Shown here: positions 7,117 to 14,892 of the stretch, in pieces | How the letters are laid out: every line of letters starts with the position of its first letter | Numbering within the stretch: the stretch's first letter is position 1 | From: a virus | IMG/VR virus record: IMGVR_UViG_3300034102_000510 | Location: 1 to 22,966 of that record | Strand: one strand, 5' to 3' | Length of the DNA: 22,966 bases | Program-made: the position numbers and the translations under genes | The notes under the pieces: generated by a model | Database searches by the model: none | What the model saw: only the letters and a program-made list of their open reading frames with translations | What the model was told of the DNA's origin: nothing

Positions 7117-7451
7117 TGATTCCTGCTCACATGATGTCGCAGGACATCGAGATTCACTACCGAGTCGAGGATTCGGTATCTGCATACAACACGCCGCGAG
7201 TGTCGAGTTCCGTTGTGACGATCAAGGGGTACTTCCGTCCCCGCCGATCCAACACGTACGTCGCTGGTGGCGAAGTCATGTCGAGCGACGCAATGGTCAT
7301 CGTTCAACCGTCGGTGTCGATCACTTCGATCGAGTCCGTGGTCGTCGACGGCATTCGCTACCAGATGGATGGTGAGCCGATGCCGCATTGGAACCCGTTA
7401 CGGCGCTCCGTGCAGTACTACGCCCTTTACCTTCGCAGGGGGATCGGATGA
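7116..7451 (+). CDS. Head-to-tail stopper
   Basis: A 111-residue beta-rich protein whose ATG shares one base with the preceding TGA (TGATG). Alternating strands dominate: IEIHYRVEDSVSAYN, SSSVVTIKGYFRPRR, AMVIVQPSVSI, VVVDGIRYQMDGEP and RSVQYYALYLRRGIG. The ...RYxVDGxP... followed by ...YYxLxLRRG ending is typical of the small beta-barrel stopper proteins (SPP1 gp16-like) that close the connector after packaging. Position, second after the coat, agrees. No catalytic residues are expected. Confidence 0.76.
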   Translation: MIPAHMMSQDIEIHYRVEDSVSAYNTPRVSSSVVTIKGYFRPRRSNTYVAGGEVMSSDAMVIVQPSVSITSIESVVVDGIRYQMDGEPMPHWNPLRRSVQYYALYLRRGIG

Positions 7452-7879
7452 TTAGAGCAAAGGCTGGCTACGAGACCGTAAGGAACTCGGGCCCGTTCGG
7501 GCGCGCTAACCGCGCCGCAGCGGCGACTCCTGCCTTGCAGGAAACGATCAACAGGGTTGCTGACATGGTTGTTGATGAGACCAAGTCAGTGATCGCCAGT
7601 GAGTCACCCGCGAACCTGTCGGAGTCGTCGGAGTTGACGACCTACTACAACACTGTGCAGCGTGTTGATGCTGGCGTTGACTTTCCGCGTAAGAAGTTCA
7701 TGCGCGGGTCGACGATTCGTGTTGCGCTCGTGTCTCCTGTCGGCGGTGCTGCTTCGGCGAATGTCACGGAGTATGGCAGCGGCAAGACGCCTGGCTTGTA
7801 CCCGATGACGAAGGCTGTGTTGGCGCTCGGTGGAACTCTGTTCACTGGCCTCAGCAAGAAGTCGAAGAGTAGGGCCTGA
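7448..7879 (+). CDS. Neck/tail-completion protein (HK97 gp10-like)
   Basis: A 143-residue protein. The frame is open from 7388, but the ATG at 7448 overlaps the preceding stop by ATGA and gives the expected size. After a basic N-terminus and a helix (TPALQETINRVADMVVDETK) come beta segments (ELTTYYNTVQRVDAG, STIRVALVSPVGGA) and NVTEYGSGKTPGLYPMTKAV. The short phrase TEYGSGK...P is the hallmark of gp10-like neck proteins, which sit between stopper and tail terminator. It ends with a basic KKSKSRA tail. Confidence 0.78.
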   Translation: MIRAKAGYETVRNSGPFGRANRAAAATPALQETINRVADMVVDETKSVIASESPANLSESSELTTYYNTVQRVDAGVDFPRKKFMRGSTIRVALVSPVGGAASANVTEYGSGKTPGLYPMTKAVLALGGTLFTGLSKKSKSRA

Positions 7880-8277
7880 TGAGCCTCGATCCCGTAACTG
7901 TTGTTGTTCGCACACTGCTCGAGGATGACTCGGTCAGTGCTGCTGTGTCAGGAAGAATCTTCGGGGGCTTCATCCCTCCTGATTCGCTGACACCTCTTAT
8001 CTTGGTTCGGTCGATCTCGCGTCGTCCGACCACGGCCCCCACGACTCAGTGGTGGGACTTGACGGTCTCGGCGGATGTTCACGCAGTTGATCCTGCGGAG
8101 TCTTTCCAGATCGCTTGTGCTGTCGAGGCTGCAGTGAATGCAGTTGTCGGCGGTCAGCCAGAGGGCGTGGTCGCATACAGCGAAGCCCAACGCATTACCC
8201 CAGTTGAGGACGGGGCTTGGACCCCTACTCGGTATCGCAATGTCGTGACCGTTCAGATGACGGCGCGCAGTATCTAA
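7879..8277 (+). CDS. Tail terminator
   Basis: A 132-residue protein starting in a TGATG overlap with the neck gene. The N-terminal helix DPVTVVVRTLLEDDSVSAAV precedes the segment GRIFGGFIPPDSLTPLILV. A WWDLTVSADVHAVDP strand and a helix (FQIACAVEAAVNAVVGG) follow, then TPTRYRNVVTVQMTARSI. This alpha-beta order and the WxxxxVSxDVxAxDxxE-like run match the tail terminator ring proteins found just before the major tail gene in actinophages. It would cap the tail tube and join it to the neck. Confidence 0.82.
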   Translation: MSLDPVTVVVRTLLEDDSVSAAVSGRIFGGFIPPDSLTPLILVRSISRRPTTAPTTQWWDLTVSADVHAVDPAESFQIACAVEAAVNAVVGGQPEGVVAYSEAQRITPVEDGAWTPTRYRNVVTVQMTARSI

Positions 8278-8287
8278 GGAGAAGTAA

Positions 8288-8929
8288 ATGGCTCTTGATG
8301 GTGCGGAAGTCCGCGTCGCAGGAACTGGTCACGTCTACGTGGCCCCGAAGGGCACTGCCCTTCCGACTGATTCATCCACCGCTCTTACCGATGACTGGGT
8401 CGATCTCGGCTACGTCACCGAGGACGGTGTCACCTTCACGTTCGGTCGTGAGACCGAGGATCTGAACGCCTGGCAGGGTGACAAGGTTCGCGTGCTCACT
8501 CTCAAGGAGCCGAAGAGCATTGAATTTGCTCTCATGCAGTCAAACTCTGACGTTCTGACCACCGCTTTCGGTGGCGGCACCGTCACTGGCTCTGCTGGCG
8601 AGTTCAAGTTCACCCCCGCTTCTAGTGGCACCAACGAAGAGCGTTCGATCGTGATCGAGTTCACCGATGGTGACGTCACGTACCGTTACATCTTCGCGCG
8701 TGTTCAGGTCGAGGGCGAGGTTACCTTCACCCTGACCCGTTCGGGTGCAGTCACCTACCCGATCAAGTTCGGTGTTCTCGCGGCAACCCCTGCGTACGAG
8801 ATCCTCACGAACGATGAAGCGTTTGCAGCACCTGCTGCGCCCGCTCCTGATCCCGTTGTAGCGACTACTAAGGGATCGACCTCGGGTTCCACCAGCACCG
8901 CTACTGCGGCTGCGGACACCACGGTCTAA
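8288..8929 (+). CDS. Major tail protein
   Basis: A 213-residue tail-tube subunit; the ATG follows AAGGAGAAGTAA. Typical features are the N-terminal ALDGAEVRVAGTGHVYVAPK, then TDDWVDLGYVTEDGVTFTFG, WQGDKVRVLTLKEPKSIEFA, a long strand region (RSIVIEFTDGDVTYRYIF, VEGEVTFTLTRSGAVTYP) and the conserved close IKFGVLAATPAYEILTND. After residue 178 comes a low-complexity tail, first Ala/Pro then Ser/Thr/Gly/Ala, ending AAADTTV; it is probably disordered or surface-exposed. The gene is followed by a strong hairpin, as is the coat gene. Confidence 0.93.
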   Translation: MALDGAEVRVAGTGHVYVAPKGTALPTDSSTALTDDWVDLGYVTEDGVTFTFGRETEDLNAWQGDKVRVLTLKEPKSIEFALMQSNSDVLTTAFGGGTVTGSAGEFKFTPASSGTNEERSIVIEFTDGDVTYRYIFARVQVEGEVTFTLTRSGAVTYPIKFGVLAATPAYEILTNDEAFAAPAAPAPDPVVATTKGSTSGSTSTATAAADTTV

Positions 8930-8941
8930 CTAACGCTGCTG

Positions 8942-8970
8942 GCCCCGTCCTCTCACAAGGAGGGCGGGGC
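8942..8970 (+). terminator. Strong hairpin after the major tail gene
   Basis: GCCCCGTCCTC (8942-8952) pairs with GAGGGCGGGGC (8960-8970) over 11 positions with one G-T pair; the loop is TCACAAG. TTGCGCTTGC follows, not a true T-run. It starts 12 bases after the stop codon of the most abundant tail protein. Confidence 0.75.
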
Positions 8971-9009
8971 TTGCGCTTGCAATCAATCGGCTACGGAAGA
9001 GAGAAACAC

Positions 9010-9246
9010 ATGGCAACCCAGTTCACAGTTCAGTACGAGGACGGCGCGAAGAAGACCTACACGGTCAAGCCGAAGCACATCCTCAAGGTCGAGCGCGAGG
9101 GCGGCGGACTTTCCGCCAGCATTGAGTCGTCGTACAAATTGGCTTGGCTTTCGTCGAACACTGAGAAGACGTTCGATGAGTGGCTTGAGATCGTTGACGA
9201 CATTGAGCCTGTCGACGACACCGAGGGCGATACAAACCCTACTTAA
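9010..9246 (+). CDS. Tail assembly chaperone, short form (gpG-like)
   Basis: A 78-residue protein starting MATQFTVQYEDGAKKTYTV, then KPKHILKVERE, LAWLSSNTEKTFDEWLEIVDD and an acidic end. The ATG is chosen over the upstream open frame (from 8971) because GGAAGAGAGAAACAC precedes it and because the upstream part is inside the terminator. The position between major tail protein and tape measure, together with a slippery sequence at its end, identifies it as the gpG-like chaperone that binds the tape measure during tail assembly. It is the product of normal termination at TAA 9244-9246. Confidence 0.88.
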   Translation: MATQFTVQYEDGAKKTYTVKPKHILKVEREGGGLSASIESSYKLAWLSSNTEKTFDEWLEIVDDIEPVDDTEGDTNPT

Positions 9247-9542
9247 GGCGCGTCGCTGATCTAGCGGTGATGATGGGCGTGCCTCCAGACTCCATCACGG
9301 ATGATCCCGAGATGTTTGACGCTCTGGAGGACGCTGTCATCCGCCACGAGACGCGGTGGTCGCAGTCGGATGAGTTGCTTGCTTCCATCCTTGAACTGCT
9401 GCACGCGCTGTATCTACTTACTGCAAAAGCCAATGGTGCCAAGAATGTTGGTAAGCCATTGCATGTTCCGCGCCCGCATGAGAAGGATCTCAGGCCGAAG
9501 GCGATGACCCCGCGAGAGTTCGCACTGAAATCTAGGAGTTGA
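9010..9542 (+). CDS. Tail assembly chaperone, -1 frameshift form (gpGT-like)
   Basis: Ribosomes slipping -1 at 9234-9240 would read AAC CCT as AAA CCC and continue from T9240 as YLRRVADLAVMMGVPPD, giving about 177 residues (77 from the first frame, 100 from the second). The second frame has stops at 9195-9197 and 9204-9206 and is then open, so slippage must occur after 9206. The extension contains DSITDDPEMFDALEDAVIRH and a basic end (HVPRPHEKDLRPKAMTPREF), as in other T-domain extensions. The first ATG in the second frame (9270) has no ribosome binding site, which supports expression by frameshift only. Confidence 0.82.
9234..9240 (+). promoter_or_regulatory. -1 ribosomal slippery heptamer A AAC CCT
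   Basis: This fits X XXY YYZ in the zero frame of the short chaperone, two codons before its stop. A 7-position stem (9251-9257 with 9263-9269, two G-T pairs, loop GATCT) lies 10 bases downstream and may stimulate slippage. Confidence 0.78.
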
Positions 9543-9544
9543 GC

Positions 9545-12500
9545 GTGGCTGGTCAAAGTGCTGGCGTAGGTCGCCTTTGGGTTGCTGTTGATGCCAACAT
9601 CGGTCCTGCGATCACGAAACTGGATCTTCTCGACAAGAAGGTCCGCGAGGTCAAGAACAACATCAACACGATGGGTGGTAACGCCAACGCTACGGCGTCG
9701 GGGCTGCAGAAGACTGCCGCTGCTGCGGGCAAGGTCAGCACCGAGGCGAACAAGGCCGCGCGGGGTGTCGCCGAGGTTGGGCTCCGCGCTCAGTCGGCAG
9801 CCAAGCCAATGAAGGCTCTGGAAGCCGCCATGTTCCGCTCCTCGCAGGCATTCATCAACCTGCGCTACGGAAACCCGCTCGGCTTCCTCGCTGGTGCGAG
9901 CCAGGCTGCGGGTTCGCTCGGCACTGCACTCAAGGGCATAGCCCCCGCTGCTGGGGGTGCCGCTGCTGGAATGGCTGGGCTGATCGCGGCTATCGCCGCC
10001 GCACCAGTCGTTGTCGGTGTTGCTCTCACGGGCATCGGTGCGGCTATCGCCAAGTCTGGTGTTAGTGCTGCCGCCGATCTCGAGCAGTTGAAGATTTCGT
10101 TCGAGGGCATGCTGGGCTCTGCTCAGGCAGCCACAGAGGAAGTCGCGTTCCTGCAGTCGCTTGCTCAGACGAGCATTGTGCCGACCGACCAGATCATGGA
10201 GGCTAACCGCCAACTCATGGCGTTCGGCATCACCAGCCAGACCATGCGCCAAGACCTCGTCAAGTTCATGGCTGACTACGGGTCGGCGGTGAACCTGTCT
10301 ACTGGGCAGATTCAGGGCCTGGCTTACGTTATCGGTCAGATCAACGCACAGGGCAAGGCGTACACGCAGGACATCAAGCAGTTGGCGAATGCCTCGATTG
10401 GCATTGACAAGTTGGCTAAGTCACTGGGGATGACCACTGGCGAGTTCCAGAAGATGGTTGCCTCGGGTAATGCGACCGCTGACAAGTTGCTTCCCGCGAT
10501 CGTCAAGGTGGGTAAGTCGTCCGAAGAGACCGCCAAGAAGATGAACGAGTCCGCCAAGGGCATGATCTCGAACATCAAGGACATTGCCAACGTCAAGATG
10601 TCTAACGCTTTTGGTGGGTTGCTGGCGTCTCTGAAGCCGATCCTGCAATGGGTGAAGGACTTCATCAAGGCTTTCAACTTCGAGTACATCGCCCAAGCCT
10701 GGGAGCAGGTTGTTGGGTACTTCAAGCAGTCTATGGGCGACATGGGCGCCGACGCTGAGGGCACCGCTGCGAGCATTTCGCAGACCATTGCCAAGGCGAT
10801 CAATCTCATTGGTTACGTTGCCTCGATCACCTTTGCGGTGATGCGTGCGCTGTGGAACACCTTCATGTTGGTGGTCAACGGCGTATGGGCTGCAATCCAG
10901 TTGGTCGTCGGTCAGGTGCTCGACAAGTTGGGCGGCATCATCGAGGTTGCCTCGTATGTGCCTGGCCCGTGGCAGGATGCTATGAAGTCCGCTACCGAGT
11001 CGATCAAGACGATGGCGAACGCTGCGGTCGAGGGTGCCAACATCGCTGGTGGCGCATTCGTCAATAGCGCGGCAGCGGCAGGTAATGCCTGGGCTGGCTT
11101 GGTGATGAACTTCCCGAAGTTCAAGGAAGTCTCTTTCGGCAAGAACATCGGGTACACACCTGGCGGTAACGGATTCAAGACAAGCCCTACTCCTGGTTTC
11201 GAGGATACTGTCGGTGATACCACTGGCGATTCCAAGAAGGATCCGCGCCTGAAGAAGTGGCAAGAGTGGATCAAGTTCATGCGTGAACTGATCAACGACT
11301 TCAAGGAAGCGCTCAAGGAACTCAAGGGGCTCACCGCTCAGCCGTTCGGCGAGATGAGCAAGATCGCTGAGGCATTCTCCTTCGGAGACGCTTCGTCGAA
11401 CTACCAGGGCAACATCAAGTCGATCATCGGCATGTTCGACACCGTGTCTGCTGCGATCACCAAGTACTACAGGGTCTTTGCAAGCCCCAAGGCTGGTGGC
11501 AAGGCTGCTGCCGCTAAGGCAGCCGCCGAGCGCGACTCCATGCTGAACCGCTTGAAGGAAGACACTCAGCGCCTGGTCGATCTCGCTCGCGAGAACGAGC
11601 GGATTGCTAAGGAACTCGATACCTGGCAGAAGACCGAGACTGACCGTCTGCAGTCGCAGATGGACGCACTCGACGCCGCCTACAACGGCACCTTCGATGC
11701 CCGTGGGTACGCCATTGAGGGCGCGATCTCCAAGGCACAGTCCATGCTCGACAAGGCCACCCAGGCATACGACGACGCTAACGCGAAGTTGGCCGACCTG
11801 GTGTCCGCTCGTGATGAGTTCCTGAACGGAATCCGCGACTCTGCTCGTTCGTTCGTCAATGCACTTGAACTGTCCGCGAAGACGATCACCGAGTATACGC
11901 GCCTTGACAACGTCGGCTCGTTCATCTCCACGGAGAAGCAGAAGACTGCATCTCTCAAGGATCAGATGGCCGAGCGTCTCCAGACGCTCAAGGACTGGGC
12001 TGCCAACATCAAGGCCCTACAGGCCAGGGGTCTGAGCAGCACGCTGCTGCAGGATCTTGTTTCGCAAGGCCCCGAGGCCACCAGCCAGGTCATGACCGAT
12101 CTGGTGAACGGTTCGCAGCAGTCGATTGACGAGATCAACTCGATTCAGACCGAACTCGCTTCGGTGACTGCAGGTATCCAGCGGAACGCGTCGCAGACGT
12201 GGTTCGATGCGGGGATTGCTCAGCAGCAGGCGTTCGTCAATCAGATGCAGATCGCTAAGGATGCTGCGAATCAGGCGCTGCTTGATACGCAGGCTGCCTA
12301 CCAGATGAAGAAGGCAGCGCTCGATGCTGACCTCAAGGCTGTGGCAGATGCCACTGACGCTCACTCGCTGGTGCTCAAGGCGCAGTTGGAAGCCAACGCT
12401 AAGACGGCGGCTGACATCAGTGCGTCCATCGAAAAGAGCCTGGCGAAACTGACGGACCCGAAGAACCCGAAGAACACCGCGATTCTTGGTAAGAACGCGA

Positions 12501-12874
12501 TGGATGGGTTCATCAAGGGTCTCGAGGAGATGGAGCCGTTGGTTGTTGCGGCGGCTGAGCGCATTGCGAACAAGGTCTCTTCAACGATCTCGAAGGCCCT
12601 CAAGATCAACTCTCCATCGAAGGTGATGGAGCAGTACGGCGCTTGGGTGGGCGAAGGGCTTGCAATCGGCATGGAGTCGTCACTCTCCCGCGTGGAGGTG
12701 GCTTCGCTCAACATGTCGAACGCAACTCTTCCGAGCCTCAATGGATCAGGCCAGTCGGTGCCTGATGTTCGCGTCTACATCGGCGACCGTGAACTGACGG
12801 ACATGATCGATGTCCGTGTCGCGGCTGCCGACGGCAGTTCGCTCAACTATGTCACTTCGGGTAGGAGGTACTAA
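9545..12874 (+). CDS. Tape measure protein
   Basis: A 1109-residue protein that sets tail length and lies in the tube lumen. GTG 9545 is preferred to TTG 9539, because AGGAG (9534-9538) is 6 bases from the GTG but directly abuts the TTG. Residues 1-110 are helical. A hydrophobic Gly/Ala segment spans about 131-169 (GLIAAIAAAPVVVGVALTGI). A conserved tape-measure N-terminal domain covers about 178-325 (DLEQLKISFEGMLGSAQAA, QLANASIGIDKLAKSLGM). A second hydrophobic cluster is at about 418-469. Long charged coiled-coil helices fill about 650-1000, and the familiar INSPSKVMEQYGAWVGEGL motif is at about 1021. It is the longest gene in the window; no lytic transglycosylase or peptidase domain is seen. 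Confidence 0.96.
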   Translation: MAGQSAGVGRLWVAVDANIGPAITKLDLLDKKVREVKNNINTMGGNANATASGLQKTAAAAGKVSTEANKAARGVAEVGLRAQSAAKPMKALEAAMFRSSQAFINLRYGNPLGFLAGASQAAGSLGTALKGIAPAAGGAAAGMAGLIAAIAAAPVVVGVALTGIGAAIAKSGVSAAADLEQLKISFEGMLGSAQAATEEVAFLQSLAQTSIVPTDQIMEANRQLMAFGITSQTMRQDLVKFMADYGSAVNLSTGQIQGLAYVIGQINAQGKAYTQDIKQLANASIGIDKLAKSLGMTTGEFQKMVASGNATADKLLPAIVKVGKSSEETAKKMNESAKGMISNIKDIANVKMSNAFGGLLASLKPILQWVKDFIKAFNFEYIAQAWEQVVGYFKQSMGDMGADAEGTAASISQTIAKAINLIGYVASITFAVMRALWNTFMLVVNGVWAAIQLVVGQVLDKLGGIIEVASYVPGPWQDAMKSATESIKTMANAAVEGANIAGGAFVNSAAAAGNAWAGLVMNFPKFKEVSFGKNIGYTPGGNGFKTSPTPGFEDTVGDTTGDSKKDPRLKKWQEWIKFMRELINDFKEALKELKGLTAQPFGEMSKIAEAFSFGDASSNYQGNIKSIIGMFDTVSAAITKYYRVFASPKAGGKAAAAKAAAERDSMLNRLKEDTQRLVDLARENERIAKELDTWQKTETDRLQSQMDALDAAYNGTFDARGYAIEGAISKAQSMLDKATQAYDDANAKLADLVSARDEFLNGIRDSARSFVNALELSAKTITEYTRLDNVGSFISTEKQKTASLKDQMAERLQTLKDWAANIKALQARGLSSTLLQDLVSQGPEATSQVMTDLVNGSQQSIDEINSIQTELASVTAGIQRNASQTWFDAGIAQQQAFVNQMQIAKDAANQALLDTQAAYQMKKAALDADLKAVADATDAHSLVLKAQLEANAKTAADISASIEKSLAKLTDPKNPKNTAILGKNAMDGFIKGLEEMEPLVVAAAERIANKVSSTISKALKINSPSKVMEQYGAWVGEGLAIGMESSLSRVEVASLNMSNATLPSLNGSGQSVPDVRVYIGDRELTDMIDVRVAAADGSSLNYVTSGRRY

Positions 12875-13656
12875 TGGCTCTAGGTGAGATCACCTTCACC
12901 TCGGAACTGGACCCGACTTCGCGCTGGGTTGTTCTTACGCTCACGTGCGAAGGCATGACCGAAGCGACTATCAACCGACTCACCCCCGACGGTACGCAGG
13001 CTGTTCGCGGGGCCTTCAAGAAGGAAGCGGTCAACTCTCTGATCGCTGCCGACTACGAGGCCCCGCAGAACACGCCGATTTCGTACTATGCGGTGGTCAG
13101 TGACGGCACCCAGACTCGTAACTCGGATCTGGTAACACTTTCAGGCGAGATCGATCGCGGCGGTGATGTCGTGTTCGGGCTCACTAACCCGCTCGCCGTT
13201 CAGAAGGTAATCGTCGTCAGTGTCCCAAGCCTGGTGTCTGAGAGCCGTCAGGATGTTGTGCAGGTTGTCGGTCGCCGTGATGCGGTGGTCGTATCCGACG
13301 TGCGCTCCTTCCCTACAGGGACTCTCACACTCGCGACCCTCACCGATGGGGAGCGCTTCGGCCTCTACCAACTGTTGAACGACGGTGGGCTGCTGGCCTT
13401 CTCGCCGCATCAGCCGAACTATGGCTTCTCCGACGTGTGGTATCTCGCGGTTGGCAATGTCACGGAGCGGCGTATTTCGCCTATCGGGCACGCCCCCGAG
13501 CGCTACTTCGATCTCGAGTTCCGCCGTGTCGCACCACCGCCCGCTGACTTCGTCGGCCCCGCCTTCCGCACTTGGGGAGACCTCTGGTCGGAGAGCGTGT
13601 CGTGGGACAGCCTTAAGCAGGCAGGTATAACCTGGCTGAGACTGCAGGTGAAGTGA
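12874..13656 (+). CDS. Distal tail (Dit-like) minor tail protein
   Basis: A 260-residue beta-rich protein. Its ATG shares the last base of the tape measure stop (TAATG), with AGGAGG 5 bases before. The N-terminal region (LGEITFTSELDPTSRWVVL) opens a long all-beta protein with two halves: an Ig-like first part to about residue 95 (YYAVVSDGTQTRN) and a second part holding VVSDVRSFPTGTLTLATLTD and VWYLAVGNVTERRISP. It ends AFRTWGDLWSESVSWDSLKQ. The gene directly after the tape measure is normally the distal tail protein forming the hub at the tail tip. Assignment is from position and fold-like pattern. Confidence 0.75.
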   Translation: MALGEITFTSELDPTSRWVVLTLTCEGMTEATINRLTPDGTQAVRGAFKKEAVNSLIAADYEAPQNTPISYYAVVSDGTQTRNSDLVTLSGEIDRGGDVVFGLTNPLAVQKVIVVSVPSLVSESRQDVVQVVGRRDAVVVSDVRSFPTGTLTLATLTDGERFGLYQLLNDGGLLAFSPHQPNYGFSDVWYLAVGNVTERRISPIGHAPERYFDLEFRRVAPPPADFVGPAFRTWGDLWSESVSWDSLKQAGITWLRLQVK

Positions 13657-14882
13657 TGCTGGGTGCAAGCGATAAGTTCAAGACGCATCTGCGGTCTTCT
13701 CACAGCCGCAGGGTCCGCATCGGGCTGTACCTCCCCAACGAGTTGGGGGAGTACGAGTTCAACGGTCACTTCGGTGTAGTCGACGGAACGCTGACGATTG
13801 ACAACTCCCGCAACATCGTGCGGCAGGCTCAGATGCAGGTGTCTACCCTCGAGTCAACCATCGCAAGTGCTGTCACTGGCGACGCGGCCCGTGACTTCTT
13901 TGAGGCGCTCACAGCGAAGTCCGCTGAACTTGAGATCGAGTGGGGCTTGATCTACCCAGACCTCTCGGAGGAGTGGGTGACGTTGGCGCGCTTGCGCGTG
14001 GACGAGTCCGTGAAGGCTGCTGTCTCAGGCTCGCTGCAGGTCACTGCGGCGTACGATCCTGGTACTCGGATTGCAGACTTCTACCTCATCACTCCGTATG
14101 CACCGTTCAGCATCGACAACACGAAACTGACGTACCTAGAGGCCATTCAGGATCTAGTCAACGTGGCATACCCCAGCACTAACCCGCCCGAGTGGATCAT
14201 CAACGAAGGCGTCGATGGAACGTCCCTTCCGCCTGACGGCACTGTCTTCACTGGCAGCCGTTGGGATGCGATTCAAGCACTCGCGGTAGCAATCAACACC
14301 CGCGTGGCACCCGATCATCTCGGGCGGTGGACGGTGCAACCCGTGGTCGACAGTCACATTCCAGTGTGGGAAGTTGACGCTGGCGATAGCGGCGTGCTGG
14401 TCTCGGAGGAGACGACGTTCTCGCGACGTGAGCAGTACAACGCTGTCGGCGTTCGCTGGGAATCTCCCAATAGCGGCGGTGGCATTGTGTACCTTGTCGA
14501 CTCTGATCCCGAGTCGCCTACGTACTTCGATGGACCGTTCGGGCGCAAGCCTCGCCCCGAAGAGACGGTGTCAACCATCACCACGGAGGCGCAGGCTCTT
14601 GATGCAGCGCGTTCCTTGCTCGACAAGTACAAGGGACAGACGCGCGGCATTCAACTGCAGACGCTGCACAACCCGCTGATGGAACCTGGCGACGTGATTG
14701 CGGTGCAACTTCCTGACAACACCATTGAGCGTCACATCATCGACACGCTGTCGATCCCGTTGGCGGGCGGCGTGATGAGCATGCAGACGCGCGTGGTTCG
14801 CAGCAGCGGTGGCACGTACGACGCTGACGGAATCAACTACGGAAGCCCTGCACACACTTACGACGGTCACCCGACTGCCTGA
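13656..14882 (+). CDS. Tail tip/baseplate minor tail protein (Tal-like position)
   Basis: A 408-residue protein. ATG 13656 (TGATG overlap) is chosen over GTG 13653, which lies too close to the AGGTGA at 13646-13651. The opening LGASDKFKTHLRSSHSRRVR and following GVVDGTLTIDNSRNIVRQA resemble the DUF5047-type tail proteins of actinobacterial phages and prophages. The middle (RWDAIQALAVAINTRVAPDH, RWTVQPVV) and the C-terminal part (LDAARSLLDKYKGQTRGIQL, NPLMEPGDVIAVQLPDN) are the hub-like folds seen in Tal/gp27-related proteins. No peptidase motif is visible. It probably closes the tail tip and carries the fibre proteins encoded next. Confidence 0.72.
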   Translation: MLGASDKFKTHLRSSHSRRVRIGLYLPNELGEYEFNGHFGVVDGTLTIDNSRNIVRQAQMQVSTLESTIASAVTGDAARDFFEALTAKSAELEIEWGLIYPDLSEEWVTLARLRVDESVKAAVSGSLQVTAAYDPGTRIADFYLITPYAPFSIDNTKLTYLEAIQDLVNVAYPSTNPPEWIINEGVDGTSLPPDGTVFTGSRWDAIQALAVAINTRVAPDHLGRWTVQPVVDSHIPVWEVDAGDSGVLVSEETTFSRREQYNAVGVRWESPNSGGGIVYLVDSDPESPTYFDGPFGRKPRPEETVSTITTEAQALDAARSLLDKYKGQTRGIQLQTLHNPLMEPGDVIAVQLPDNTIERHIIDTLSIPLAGGVMSMQTRVVRSSGGTYDADGINYGSPAHTYDGHPTA

Positions 14883-14892
14883 GAAGGAAACT

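Noticed and set aside
9239-10252. Long minus-strand ORF (337 codons) opposite the tape measure start
   Set aside because: It is antisense to a certain coding region, has no ribosome binding site, is Arg/Ser/His-rich and arises from codon bias on the coding strand.
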